This document shows positions 17,949 through 26,847 of a DNA stretch of 64,000 nt, one piece after another (the stretch's first letter is position 1; each line of letters begins with the position of its first letter). Origin of the DNA: JAUPKT01 sp964427855 (GTDB lineage: Bacteria; Desulfobacterota; Desulfomonilia; Desulfomonilales; Desulfomonilaceae); contig CAYRVH010000011.1 of the NCBI GenBank assembly GCA_964427855.1, positions 1-64,000 on the forward strand, in the 5' to 3' direction. The position numbers and the translations under genes are program-made. The notes under the pieces were generated by a model. That model did not search any database, was not told the DNA's origin, and saw nothing but the letters and a program-made list of their open reading frames with translations.

Positions 17949-19963
17949 AAAAACGAGCAGCAGGCATGATAGATCATCCAAATGAATCGCAAAACTGGCA
18001 ACAAATACTCATCTTTGCGCTCGCGCCGCTGATAGTGGGCTTATTGACCCTGGCCTCTTGGCTCCTGGGCCCCTGGCATGGCGGGCCTTGGCTGCTCTTG
18101 GGCCTCTGGCAGGTCCAGCCGGGGATGCTGGCTGCGGGACTTGCGCTCGTCGCCACCTTTTTCGGTGGATGGCAGCGATTTCTGGCAGGCCTTCGGGACG
18201 TGACACACCGCAGGATTACAGTTAACGTCTTCGTGACCATGGCGATTTTTATCACCATAGCAGCCGGCGAGTTCTTGCCGGCGGCGGTGATCATTTTGAT
18301 TATGTCCGTGGTCGGTGCTTTGGAGTCTTACACACTCGACAGAACGCGCCGGAGTATCCGCGGCCTGCTTAATCTCACCCCTCAAATGGCACACGTGCGG
18401 CGTGGGGATGGGGAGGTACTCGTTGCCGTGGCCGAGCTTCAGCACGGAGATATCGTGATCGTAAGGCCGGGTGAGCGCATTCCGGTGGACGGCGTGGTGA
18501 CAGCGGGAGCCGCCGCCGTCGATCAAGCCCACATTACAGGCGAATCCATGCCTGTTGAAAAGCTCAAGGGCCACGAGGTGTTCGCTGGCACATTGACGGA
18601 GGATGGCCGTCTTGAAATTCGAACGACCAAGATCGGCGGGGATACCACCCTTGCAAGGATCGTTCACCTGGTGGAGGAGGCTCAGGAATCCAAAGCCCCC
18701 ATCCAGGGGGTTGCTGACCGCTTCACCGCGTGGTTCCTCCCGACGGTCCTCGTGCTGGCGGTTATCGGGTATCTGACCTCGGGTGACGTGAAGGTGGCCG
18801 TCGCCATTCTGCTCGTGGCATGCCCATGCGCCTTCGCCATCGCGACGCCCTCAGCCGTGGCCGCGGGCATTGCCAACATGGCACGGCGATCCGTACTCAT
18901 CAAGGGCGGCATTTTCTTCGAGATCGCAGGCAGGATCGACTCCCTGGTTGTTGACAAAACCGGCACCCTCACCCTGGGCCGCCCGAAAGTCCTGGAGGTG
19001 ATCAGCGGGGATGGCACGCCGAAAGACGAAGTGTTGAGACTGGCCGCCATCGCTGAAAAGTACTCAGAGCATCCTTTGGCAAAAGCGGTAATGGCGCTTG
19101 CCAAGGAAAGGGCGCTTGAGATCCCGGACCCCGATGAGTTCAGGATCGAGGTTGGCATGGGGGTCGTGTGTTTCCACGATGGACAGGAGATCGTGGTGGG
19201 TAGGGACTCTTTTCTGAGAGGACAGGGAGTCGTCGTTCCCGCCTGGATTGCGCAAGCAATGACGGGGCAATCCGACCTGGGAAGAACGGCGATCCTTGTT
19301 GCGCAAAATCGCGAAGCCATCGGACTTCTGTCCATCGCGGATGAAGTGAGAGCCGAGACAGTGGGTGCAATTGAATCGTTGAAGTCGCTTGGCGTGGGCA
19401 AAACCACCATGTTGACGGGTGATAACGCCAAAATTGCCCAAGCCGTAGCTTCTCGAATCGGCGTCGATGAATTCCGGGCCGAGCTCTTACCGGAGGAGAA
19501 GCAGTCCGCCATCAAAGAGATGAAACACAAGGGGCTGATCGTGGCCATGGTCGGCGACGGGATCAACGACGCGCCTGCCCTGGCGCTCGCCGATGTCGGC
19601 ATCGTGATGGGTGGAACCGGCGCAGACGTCGCCATTGAGGCGGCTGATGTCACTCTCATGGACGGCAATCTCTCGCGTCTGGTGGAATTCGTTCAAATGT
19701 CCCGAAAGGTGCTGCGGCGGATCAAACTCAATATCTTTTTTTCCATAATCTATAATGTGATCGGTCTGACACTGGCGATGTGTGGACACCTGACGCCGGT
19801 CACGGCCGTCATTTTCCAAGAAGCCGGCTGCGTCACCGTGGTTCTCAGCTCCGTGCTGCTGCTCTGGGCCAAGGTTCCAGGCCCAAGAAGCTGCGGGGTA
19901 GACTCCCGCGACGCCCCCCTTCCTGAAGGTTCTCATTTGCCGGTGGTCTGCCGGCCGGATTAA
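17945..19963 (+). CDS. P1B-type heavy-metal-translocating ATPase
   Basis: Inner-membrane pump of 672 residues that exports a soft metal ion. It has the P-type motifs TGES (actuator), CPC in the sixth membrane helix (ACPCAFAIATP, about residue 292), DKTGTLT (phosphorylated Asp near 335), HPLAKA (nucleotide domain) and GDGINDAPAL. CPC with this helix layout points to Zn/Cd/Pb or Cu; the ArsR partner favours Zn/Cd/Pb. There is no N-terminal HMA domain, and the protein begins almost directly with membrane helices. GTG at 17945 is chosen because it overlaps the preceding stop and GGAG lies 5 bases upstream; ATG at 17966 is the alternative. Confidence 0.93.
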   Translation: MKKRAAGMIDHPNESQNWQQILIFALAPLIVGLLTLASWLLGPWHGGPWLLLGLWQVQPGMLAAGLALVATFFGGWQRFLAGLRDVTHRRITVNVFVTMAIFITIAAGEFLPAAVIILIMSVVGALESYTLDRTRRSIRGLLNLTPQMAHVRRGDGEVLVAVAELQHGDIVIVRPGERIPVDGVVTAGAAAVDQAHITGESMPVEKLKGHEVFAGTLTEDGRLEIRTTKIGGDTTLARIVHLVEEAQESKAPIQGVADRFTAWFLPTVLVLAVIGYLTSGDVKVAVAILLVACPCAFAIATPSAVAAGIANMARRSVLIKGGIFFEIAGRIDSLVVDKTGTLTLGRPKVLEVISGDGTPKDEVLRLAAIAEKYSEHPLAKAVMALAKERALEIPDPDEFRIEVGMGVVCFHDGQEIVVGRDSFLRGQGVVVPAWIAQAMTGQSDLGRTAILVAQNREAIGLLSIADEVRAETVGAIESLKSLGVGKTTMLTGDNAKIAQAVASRIGVDEFRAELLPEEKQSAIKEMKHKGLIVAMVGDGINDAPALALADVGIVMGGTGADVAIEAADVTLMDGNLSRLVEFVQMSRKVLRRIKLNIFFSIIYNVIGLTLAMCGHLTPVTAVIFQEAGCVTVVLSSVLLLWAKVPGPRSCGVDSRDAPLPEGSHLPVVCRPD

Positions 19964-20069
19964 AGAGGATACATGATAGATCACTGAAGAACGGCTTAGC
20001 GCTTCTTTCTTAATTCTCTTCTGATACCTGTCCGGGTTGATCTAAATGTGGGGGGAAGGAGAATGCCGT

Positions 20070-20393
20070 TTGATCAAAAGTCTTGTTTTCTATGTGCTCG
20101 CTGCTTTCGCGGAAATTGCAGGGTGTTTTGCGTTCTGGGCTTGGCTGCGTCTTCACAAGCCGGCATGGGTGATCGCGCCCGGCCTCGTGTCTCTGACGGC
20201 GTTCGCCTATTTCTTGACCAAAGTGGAGACTGATTTTGCCGGTCGCGCCTATGCGGCCTATGGAAGCATCTACATCGCTGCTTCATTTGTTTGGTTATGG
20301 CTGGTTGAACACAAGATGCCGGACGCATGGGATTCCATAGGAGTGGCAATTTGCCTTGTGGGAGGCATCCTGATTATTTTCGGGCCGAGGTAA
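20070..20393 (+). CDS. YnfA/UPF0060 small membrane protein
   Basis: A 107-residue protein with four membrane helices, matching the UPF0060 (YnfA) family in length and in motifs FAEIAGCFAFWAWLRL, AYGSIYIAASFVWLW and GGILIIFGPR. The family is related to small multidrug-resistance transporters. TTG at 20070 is preferred over ATG at 20046 because AAGGAG lies inside the extra segment, 8 bases before the TTG. It follows the P1B ATPase by about 100 bases on the same strand; YnfA-type genes often accompany metal or toxic-compound resistance, so it may belong to this efflux unit. Confidence 0.85.
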   Translation: MIKSLVFYVLAAFAEIAGCFAFWAWLRLHKPAWVIAPGLVSLTAFAYFLTKVETDFAGRAYAAYGSIYIAASFVWLWLVEHKMPDAWDSIGVAICLVGGILIIFGPR

Positions 20394-20562
20394 TCAGCGT
20401 CAATCGTCAGAGAACCAGAACCGATGGCTCACTAAAGATAAGACAATTCCGCTGGTTCACGAAATATCCGAGCCGCGGGACCGTACCTTAAAGGAAATCT
20501 CTTTCTGCACAAACCAGCTGGGTGCCGCCCGACCACCCAGCAACTCGTGGGTGTAGGAATGC

Positions 20563-20714
20563 TCGAAATTAATCACTAATTGGGGGCCGTATACCCTCAT
20601 TGCGTCATCCTCACGAAAGTGGGTATCCATACTGAGTTTCCTGGATTCCCATTTTCATGGGAACGACAACGTCACCTCTGAGCATTTCGTGATTTCTTTT
20701 GAGAAAGGCTATAT
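20563..20714 (+). repeat. Family A palindromic repeat, copy 3
   Basis: Well-conserved copy: TTAATCACTAATTGGGG, inner left arm GTCATCCTCACGAAAGTGGG, inner right arm GGATTCCCATTTTCATGGGA, right end ATTTCGTGATTTCTTTTGAG. Located between the convergent ynfA and fic genes. Confidence 0.9.
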
Positions 20715-21017
20715 CCTCGGTATGTCGCGCGTCACGCCCCCGGTGACTGAGCCGGCGTATGCGGAGGGGGTGTCTGAATCGAGGGGCGAGAAAAAGGCTG
20801 CGGTATCGTCGGACTTACGAGAGGCGCGAATCCCATCCAAGAGTACCTCAGTTCCAAGTGATTCCTGCTTCTTGAATTTTCCATCGTTCAAGTCGATGTC
20901 GAGTACTATCCGGGGTGATTTCCCTCAGAGCCACCTCCGAGAAACCGAAACGGTCGAAAAGAACCTCGAAACTGCCAAGATCACCTTGGTGAGTAACCTC
21001 TCCTTCAATGATGGGGA

Positions 21018-21234
21018 ATCCGCGTCAGCATGGATGGAAAAGGTCGGTGCAAGGACAACATATACGTAGAGCGTCTGTGGAAGAGCGTCAAGTACGAAGA
21101 AGTCTATCTCAAGGCGTTTTGCTCGCTTGGAGAGTCTCGTTAGGACTTGACCAATATTTTAGCTCTTACAACCACCGGAGACGGCGTTAGGTTCTTGGAG
21201 GAAGGACCCCGGATGGGGTCTATTCTGGTACCTG
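21018..21234 (+). pseudogene. Relic of an IS3-family transposase (OrfB C-terminus)
   Basis: Translating from about 21021 gives VSMDGKGRCKDNIYVERLWK followed by SVKYEEVYLKAF, the IS3-type rve segment that holds the last catalytic acid (Glu of VERLW). A stop and frame change follow; LDQYFSSYNHRRR reads in a second frame and LGGRTPDGVYSG in a third, matching the usual order of the OrfB C-terminus. Only this about 215-base piece remains and no terminal inverted repeat was found. The preceding 20715-21017 contains nothing recognisable. It marks former mobile DNA next to the fic gene. Confidence 0.75.
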
Positions 21235-21495
21235 TCCCCACCCCGGTAGCAGCGGGAACCATCAGCGTACCACTTATCAGACTCGTACGGCTGTCCAAAC
21301 AACTTAGACCATCGAGATCGGTTGAGACACCGGTCAATGCTGTCTCTCGCCAGTCATCTTCCATGACCCAATTTCTTTGCCTTTCTTATGGTGCTTGAAC
21401 AGTTATTATCGTCTCGTTAAATAAGGCCAAACGCTATTAACGAAACCGCCAAATCGGTTAATAAGATACAGTTATGTCCTCCCTTGCCAGACACA

Positions 21496-22659
21496 TCATA
21501 ATGCTTCTGTTCCTTCGCTAAGAATGATCAGATACTGGTTGTACGCAAAAACCCGATTACGGCGTTGGCCGGTGATCTCTCTGACTATTTTCAGATTCTC
21601 CAAATTTTCCATAGCCCGCGAGACCGCCGGAAAAGAAAGCCCGGTACGCTTACATATCTGATTCAACGTGACCAAGGGACGCTCACAAAGCACGCGAAAT
21701 ACACGTAAAGTGGTTGAACCCACTCGTTGATGTTGTTGAATGATCTGTTCATCCTGCTGGAAAAGCGAAAGCAAACGTTTTGCGATTTCAACCGCGTTGG
21801 TGGCCGTGTGCTCAACCCCTTCAAGGAAAAAATCCAACCAGGCTTCCCAATTCCCCTCGAGGCGGACAACATCAAGTAAGCGATAATACTCATTTCGATG
21901 TTGCTTAAAATAGAGGCTTAGGTAAAGGAGCGGTTTAGAAAGCAAATTATCATGGTGGAGGATAAAGGCAATGAGCAAACGGCCCAAACGTCCATTACCA
22001 TCAAGAAATGGATGAATGGTCTCAAACTGAACATGAGCGAGTGCAGCTTTAATGAGACCAGGATAAGGATTCTCCTCACCATGAAGAAAACGTTCTAGTT
22101 CCGCCATACAGTCTTGCACAGAACCTGGCGGCGGGGGAACAAAATGGGCACTACCTGGTCGGTTTCCTCCAATCCAGTTTTGCGTGCACCGGAATTCGCC
22201 CGGGGACTTCTCACTGCCACGGCCGCGAGAAAGCAACACGGCGTGCATTTCTCGAATTAAACGATTGGAAAGAGGGAAGCCCTCATGCAGTCGCTTAAGC
22301 CCATGCTCTAATGCCGCCACGTAGTTGGAAACCTCCACCACGTCATCCAATGGAGCACCGGGAGCCTCTTCTATTTCGAAAAGCAACAGTTGGGCTAAAG
22401 ATGACTGTGTCCCTTCAATTTGAGAGGAAAGAACCGCTTCGCGGCGTACATAGCCATATAAGAAAAGGTCGGGATCAGGCAGGAGCACGCTTACGCTATC
22501 CAGCCTGCCTAATGCCAGGGTTGCACGCTCCAACAATTGCCGGCGTTGACCAGTCATTTCCAGCGGTGGGTGGGGTGGAAGAGGGTTTGGAATAAAAGCG
22601 CGAATCGTCTCCCCGCCTACTTCGGTTATTTCGTAACGTCCTGTGAATCCACGCCTCAC
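21496..22659 (-). CDS. Fic family protein (Fic_N - Fic - winged helix)
   Basis: A 387-residue Fic protein, expected to transfer AMP (or another nucleotide phosphate) to a target protein. The catalytic loop HPFLDGNGRLGR (His216) is intact. An N-terminal inhibitory helix contains the class II autoinhibition motif SSQIEG (S78, E82, G83). The C-terminal 80 residues form a winged helix (TLNQICKRTGLSFPAVSRAMENL), suggesting DNA binding and self-regulation. GTG at 22659 follows AAGGAG by 6 bases. Palindromic sites flank the gene on both sides. It lies in a patch of decayed mobile DNA; no separate antitoxin gene is adjacent. Confidence 0.93.
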   Translation of the reverse strand: MRRGFTGRYEITEVGGETIRAFIPNPLPPHPPLEMTGQRRQLLERATLALGRLDSVSVLLPDPDLFLYGYVRREAVLSSQIEGTQSSLAQLLLFEIEEAPGAPLDDVVEVSNYVAALEHGLKRLHEGFPLSNRLIREMHAVLLSRGRGSEKSPGEFRCTQNWIGGNRPGSAHFVPPPPGSVQDCMAELERFLHGEENPYPGLIKAALAHVQFETIHPFLDGNGRLGRLLIAFILHHDNLLSKPLLYLSLYFKQHRNEYYRLLDVVRLEGNWEAWLDFFLEGVEHTATNAVEIAKRLLSLFQQDEQIIQQHQRVGSTTLRVFRVLCERPLVTLNQICKRTGLSFPAVSRAMENLENLKIVREITGQRRNRVFAYNQYLIILSEGTEAL

Positions 22660-22700
22660 CGAATACTCCTTATTTCCATTTCGTTCAATAAGAGGTTTCG

Positions 22701-22732
22701 TTATTAAACGATTCGGGCCAAACGTTTAATAA
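22701..22732. promoter_or_regulatory. Putative operator upstream of fic
   Basis: Perfect 10-base inverted repeat TTATTAAACG (22701-22710) and CGTTTAATAA (22723-22732) with a 12-base spacer, about 42 bases upstream of the fic GTG. A related sequence (GGCCAAACGCTATTAACG) lies beyond the fic stop near 21424-21442. Probably bound by the Fic protein's own winged helix. Confidence 0.6.
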
Positions 22733-22736
22733 ACAT

Positions 22737-22913
22737 CTACTTCCAAGAGCCCAATTCTTCCAAATTTCTCCGGATTTCAGCGTCCAAGCGGCCTGCATCT
22801 TCCGTCTGAGTACGCCATTCAGCCACCAGGCGTTTCATATTCTCCTCGAACGGCTCGCCATAGGCCTCCTGAACCTCGGCGCCGACGGTGGCGCCTGCTT
22901 GCGTGTTGTTCTT
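22737..22913 (-). pseudogene. Relic of a type I restriction-modification methylase (hsdM) C-terminus
   Basis: A 58-codon fragment reading NTQAGATVGAEVQEAYGEPF, then EENMKRLVAEWRTQTE and LDAEIRRNLEELGSWK before a stop. This pattern recalls the C-terminal helix of HsdM subunits. A stop codon precedes it in frame, and the plausible upstream continuation (EIDLGKVKE) lies in another frame, so it is a broken remnant. No hsdS or hsdR is nearby. Family assignment is from memory of the pattern. Confidence 0.45.
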
Positions 22914-22944
22914 TCACTTTGCCAAGGTCTATCTCCCCGGACGA

Positions 22945-23399
22945 TCATGCTTCGGCGTTGCTCAGTGGCGTCTCACAATGATTAGATTGATCCGCATAAG
23001 ATGAGGTATTTCTGGTTTCTGCCATGTAAGTCGCCTTTCGATACTCCGCCAAAGGTGACTTAACCACTTGCGAATCAAGGCATTTGCGCCGAACGCTCAA
23101 TTTGGATCGGCACATGCTGCGGGGCGGCATAAAACACCTCTCAAAGTCCATCCAGCGGACTCCGTACGCCGGATGGCCGCGGTTGAGGACATGGGTATAG
23201 ATCATCGTCTTGACATCTTTGTGGCCCAAGAGCTCCTGGGCTGTTCGGAGGTCTTATTCACCTTTTTAACAGCTCTGACGGGCTCCTGGAACGGGGTATT
23301 GAGCCACTCAGGCAGCATGCTTATTCGATCCATTACACCATTGCCGCCCGACCATGTGGATTTGTCGCGACGTGCCTGCGCCGAGGTTTCGGCAGGCAT
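22945..23399 (-). pseudogene. Relic of a tyrosine recombinase, integron-integrase-like
   Basis: The downstream piece reads LRTAQELLGHKDVKTMIYTHVLNRG, split here as LRTAQELLGHKD and VKTMIYTHVLNRG, including the LGHKD box and the catalytic Tyr of IYTHV. The upstream piece, in another frame (23202-23399), reads DRISMLPEWLNTPFQEPVRA, like the MLP segment of integron integrases. The intervening portion with the catalytic Arg/His box (HxLRHSFAT) is deleted. The C-terminal 50 residues after PAYGVRW are not typical. With the neighbouring hsdM and IS3 relics this marks a decayed integration site. Confidence 0.7.
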
Positions 23400-23489
23400 G
23401 GGTTAACTGTGCGCTTTCCTGCGACAAGGAACACATAGCGGTGATGCAATGCGTTCGGTCACATGGCTTGTCGGGAGCGAGAAAGTACG

Positions 23490-24218
23490 TTATTTGACTG
23501 AACTGTGCTTCTTAAACAGCTCCTCAACCTTTTTCCAATCAACGATTTTCTGGAAGTTGTCCACGTATTCCGCACGGCGGTTCTGATACTTCAGGTAGTA
23601 GGCGTGCTCCCACACATCGCAGACCAGGAGGGGCATCACTCCCCAGGACGTGAGGTTTTGGTGCTTTTCGGCCTGCATAATGACTAATCTCTTGCTGAAT
23701 GGCTCCCATGCAAGGACTCCCCAGCCCGATGCCTCGACAGACTTCGATGCTGCGGCAAATTGGTTCCAAAAGGTCTCAAAGGAGCCGAAGTCCCTGTCGA
23801 TGAGTTCCTTCATCACGCCGGTAGGTGAGCCGCCCGCGTGTGGCCCGATGGTGTTGAAATAGAGCCAATGCAACACCACTCCTGAGCCGTTGAACGCGAG
23901 ATCGCGGCTCAGGGCTTTGACCGCAGAAAAATTTCCTTGTTTGCGGCAATTTTCAAGCGCTTCCAAGGCCTTGTTCAATCCGTCGATGTAGGCGGCAAAG
24001 TGTTTTCCATGATGTATTTTCACCGTTTCCTTGTCAATATATGGTTCCAGAGCGTCTTCCGGATATGGGAGCGGCGGCAATTTGTGCATGAAGGTCCCTG
24101 GCGCGTTGCCCTTGTCAGCAGCAATAGCATCCTGCCCAAGGAATGACGACAAAACCCCGGCAGCGGCAAAAAGCCCTGTTGTTTTCAGGAGTTCCCTGCG
24201 ATCCAATTCAGCGGTCAT
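23490..24218 (-). CDS. Fe/Mn superoxide dismutase with Tat signal
   Basis: A 242-residue exported superoxide dismutase. A twin-arginine signal (LDRRELLKTTG, hydrophobic AAAGVLSSFLG) occupies the first 33 residues. The SOD domain has the metal ligands His in HHGKHFAAY, His in VVLHWLYFNT, and Asp and His in CDVWEHAYYLKYQNRR. The start at 24218 is preferred because AAGGA lies 8 bases upstream; an extension to 24281 would precede the Tat motif unnaturally. Tat export implies that metal is loaded in the cytoplasm and superoxide is removed in the periplasm, useful for an anaerobe exposed to oxygen. The choice of Fe or Mn cannot be read with confidence. Confidence 0.93.
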   Translation of the reverse strand: MTAELDRRELLKTTGLFAAAGVLSSFLGQDAIAADKGNAPGTFMHKLPPLPYPEDALEPYIDKETVKIHHGKHFAAYIDGLNKALEALENCRKQGNFSAVKALSRDLAFNGSGVVLHWLYFNTIGPHAGGSPTGVMKELIDRDFGSFETFWNQFAAASKSVEASGWGVLAWEPFSKRLVIMQAEKHQNLTSWGVMPLLVCDVWEHAYYLKYQNRRAEYVDNFQKIVDWKKVEELFKKHSSVK

Positions 24219-24268
24219 AGTTCCATTCCTTTCTCTATAATGATCGTGATTCGCGAAAAAAGGGCCTG

Positions 24269-25021
24269 TCACAACTGACATGGCAGCCTTTTTCTCAGTG
24301 AGATTCCTGTAAGAGTAATGTGTACATCGTAGGCGAGAATTTCTACATGCTTTTTTGCCGCAGCCCTGAGATGGGCACTGTACAGAGGATCGATCCTATC
24401 CGCTGGTCGAAACACCTTTGCGTCCATGCGCTGTACCAGGAAGAAGATGACCGCGCGGCATCCTTGTGCAGCGAGTCTTTCCAACTCTCCCAGGTGTTTT
24501 ACACCCCTGGCAGTCACCGCGTCAGGGAAGTACGCCGAATCGTTTTCCACCAAGGTGCAATTTTTGACTTCTACGAAACAGGGCGGGTTATGGCGCGATT
24601 GCAAATACAAATCAAGTCTGGCGCCGGGGCCAGTTGCGACCTCGCGCCTGATCGTGTCGTAGCCCGCCAATTCCGGGATTGCGGCAGCCGCCACAGAGGC
24701 GTGCACCAATCGGTTGGGAACGAGCGTGTTTATCCCCACCAGAGAGCTCGGCATGCTGATCAGCTCCCAGGTGTACGGAAGTTTTCGTTTGATGTTTCCA
24801 GCCTGCGATAAATAGACAACTCTTCCCGGCTCGCTGCATCCTAACATGCTTCCAGAATTGGGGCAGTGCGCCTTGGCAATGCTGCCGTCGTCGAGTCTCA
24901 CGTCGGCGATAAATCGTTGGTAGCGCCTTACCAGCGTGCCTGGTATCAAAGGCGGCCAATGGAGAGAGTTTTGAGCGTCCGTAGGGAACTCCTCGCGCAA
25001 GGGAAACTTTTCCCTCCGCAT
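24269..25021 (-). CDS. sfsA: SfsA family protein (sugar fermentation stimulation protein homologue)
   Basis: A 250-residue SfsA protein, a nuclease-fold family once linked to maltose metabolism in E. coli. Recognised by the N-terminal YQRFIADVRLDDG, the AHCPNSGSMLG box, the ARLDLYL and CFVEVKNCTL strands that carry the predicted metal-binding acids, and FPDAVTARGVKHLGEL. It has the usual domain content with a short N-terminal addition. The gap to the SOD gene is about 50 bases. A family A repeat separates it from rnc. Confidence 0.93.
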   Translation of the reverse strand: MRREKFPLREEFPTDAQNSLHWPPLIPGTLVRRYQRFIADVRLDDGSIAKAHCPNSGSMLGCSEPGRVVYLSQAGNIKRKLPYTWELISMPSSLVGINTLVPNRLVHASVAAAAIPELAGYDTIRREVATGPGARLDLYLQSRHNPPCFVEVKNCTLVENDSAYFPDAVTARGVKHLGELERLAAQGCRAVIFFLVQRMDAKVFRPADRIDPLYSAHLRAAAKKHVEILAYDVHITLTGISLRKRLPCQL

Positions 25022-25032
25022 TTATACGAATT

Positions 25033-25187
25033 CTCGCAATTAATCACAAATTGGGGCCGTGTACCCTCATTGCGTCATTCTCACGAAAGTGAAGATCCAT
25101 ACTGGGTTTCCTGGATTCCCATTTTTAAGGGAATGACAACATCACGTCTGAGCATTTCGCGATTTCTTTTCATAAAGGTTATATCAG
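25033..25187 (+). repeat. Family A palindromic repeat, copy 4
   Basis: TTAATCACAAATTGGGG at the left, GTCATTCTCACGAAAGTG, then GGATTCCCATTTTTAAGGGA and ATTTCGCGATTTC at the right. It lies between the stop of rnc and the start of sfsA; the remainder of the gap (25188-25369) shows nothing recognisable. Confidence 0.88.
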
Positions 25188-25369
25188 GTGATTGCTTCGC
25201 TTCGCGGCCAACGAATCAATAGAGGCTCGGTGTCATTGCAAGGCGACGGAACGACGAATCATGCTCGGCTCACCCAGTCGAGCAGGCAGACCGCTATCGA
25301 ATTCGTGTGTTTGGTCACGAACGGCCGTGGTGGGGGAGCCGCGATATCTCAAACGATGACAAAAAAGAG

Positions 25370-26077
25370 CTACTTGAAAAGAGTATCCAATGCCTCTCGC
25401 GCCGCGTTCTGGGCAGCTTCTCTTTTGTTCCGGCCCGTACCCTGACCCACCGTATGGTCGCCGACCTGTACAGCTACTGCAAATGTCTTGCAGTGTTCCT
25501 CTCCCCATTGATCAACGACCTGATATGTTGGCGTCAGGCCCATTGAAGATTGAACTCGCTCTTGTAAAACGCTTTTGTAATCCTGTTCCTCAGAACTCAC
25601 GGGCAGCGTATCTATCAAATCGGAGAAGGCCCTCAGAATAAACTCCTTTGCCGCCGAAAAACCGCGGTCAAGAAAGATCGCCGCTATCACGGCTTCCAGT
25701 GTATCGGCCAGAATAGAATCACGGTCGCGACAGCCTGAGAGGTCGTCACCTCGTCCCATGCGGATGAATTTGGCGATGCCCAAAGTCCTGGCAAGATTTG
25801 CGAGCGTGGTTCTGTTGACCAATCTTGCGCGGCTTTTCTGGAGGTCACCCTCTTCAAATTCAGGGAATTCCTCATAGAGCTTTTCCGCGATGACAAGGCC
25901 TAATACCGCGTCGCCAAGGAATTCGAGTCGTTCGTTGTGATGCTCGCAGGTATCTCTATGTTCGTGCCAATAGCTTCGCCGGGTGAGGGAATCCAGAAGT
26001 AGATGCGGCCTCTTGAAGGAGTAGGACATGATGCTCTCGATATCGGAGAGATCCACATCTTGGAAGGCCATGGTCAT
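25370..26077 (-). CDS. rnc: Ribonuclease III
   Basis: A 235-residue double-strand-specific endoribonuclease for rRNA and mRNA processing. The catalytic signature NERLEFLGDAVLG lies near residue 42 and the second metal-binding segment, DTLEAVIAAIFLD, near 120. A C-terminal dsRNA-binding domain begins at about 160 (DYKSVLQERVQ) and ends GRNKREAAQNAAREAL. ATG at 26077 overlaps the surE stop by four bases (ATGA), indicating coupling. An extension to 26095 is possible but would overlap surE more. Confidence 0.96.
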   Translation of the reverse strand: MTMAFQDVDLSDIESIMSYSFKRPHLLLDSLTRRSYWHEHRDTCEHHNERLEFLGDAVLGLVIAEKLYEEFPEFEEGDLQKSRARLVNRTTLANLARTLGIAKFIRMGRGDDLSGCRDRDSILADTLEAVIAAIFLDRGFSAAKEFILRAFSDLIDTLPVSSEEQDYKSVLQERVQSSMGLTPTYQVVDQWGEEHCKTFAVAVQVGDHTVGQGTGRNKREAAQNAAREALDTLFK

Positions 26078-26847
26078 ATCTTTTTCAGGGCGCACGCCAA
26101 TTCCTCCACATGTGCATGAGCGGTGAGATCGTAGAACAACGGGGTAATAGAGACATATCCCTGGCCCAATGCAATCACATCTATGTCTTCATCTGTATCG
26201 GTCTCGGCGCTCTGCCCGGAAAGCCAATAATAGGTGTTGCCTCGCGGGTCTTCCCGCGGCTCTAGTGTTTCTCTAAAGGGAGACAGAGCCTGTCTCGTTA
26301 TTCTAAAACCCCGAATCTTTTCGGGTGGCATGGCTGGTATGTTGACGTTGAGGGCTACTCCCTTGGGGAGGCCTTGGGACAATACCCAGCGGGCGATGGC
26401 GAGCACATGAGGCAGCGCCCATTCGTAGGGGGGATTTTTTTTCTGGGCCAGGGAGACCGCCATGGCAGGCGCACCCAATATCGCGGCTTCGGTGGCAGCA
26501 GACACTGTTCCGGAGTACAGCACGTTGATGCCGACGTTCGCGCCGTTGTTTATGCCAGACACCACCAAATCAGGAGGTCTTCGGAGAAGCGCGTACATGG
26601 CTAATTTCACCGAATCAGCCGGCGTCCCAGTCACGCCGAAACCGTACGTTTCTCCATTGAAGTGGATTTCATGGACCTTTATGGGATCGTAAAGCGTGAT
26701 GGAATGCCCCACGGCACTCTGTTCCTCCACTGGCGCCACCACGCAAATCTCGCCTATTGAGTGTAATGCCTGTCGCAGATAACGGAGTCCTTCGGCGTAA
26801 ATTCCGTCGTCATTAGTCAGAAGGATCAACGGTCCCGCGTCATTCAT
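26074..26847 (-). CDS. surE: 5'/3'-nucleotidase SurE
   Basis: A 257-residue metal-dependent nucleoside monophosphate phosphatase. Diagnostic motifs are ILLTNDDG near the N-terminus (metal-binding Asp pair), VVAPVEEQSAVGHSIT and VVSGINNGANVG. The start ATG overlaps the aminotransferase stop and its own stop overlaps the rnc start, both by four bases, so it sits inside a tightly coupled cotranscribed string. Confidence 0.96.
   Translation of the reverse strand: MNDAGPLILLTNDDGIYAEGLRYLRQALHSIGEICVVAPVEEQSAVGHSITLYDPIKVHEIHFNGETYGFGVTGTPADSVKLAMYALLRRPPDLVVSGINNGANVGINVLYSGTVSAATEAAILGAPAMAVSLAQKKNPPYEWALPHVLAIARWVLSQGLPKGVALNVNIPAMPPEKIRGFRITRQALSPFRETLEPREDPRGNTYYWLSGQSAETDTDEDIDVIALGQGYVSITPLFYDLTAHAHVEELACALKKI

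Noticed and set aside
18682..19668. 328-codon minus-strand frame
   Set aside because: It is antisense to the P1B ATPase, whose motifs (CPC, DKTGTLT, GDGIND) define the coding strand.
20046..20069. ATG start for YnfA at 20046
   Set aside because: The extra eight codons contain the ribosome site AAGGAG; the TTG at 20070 is better placed.
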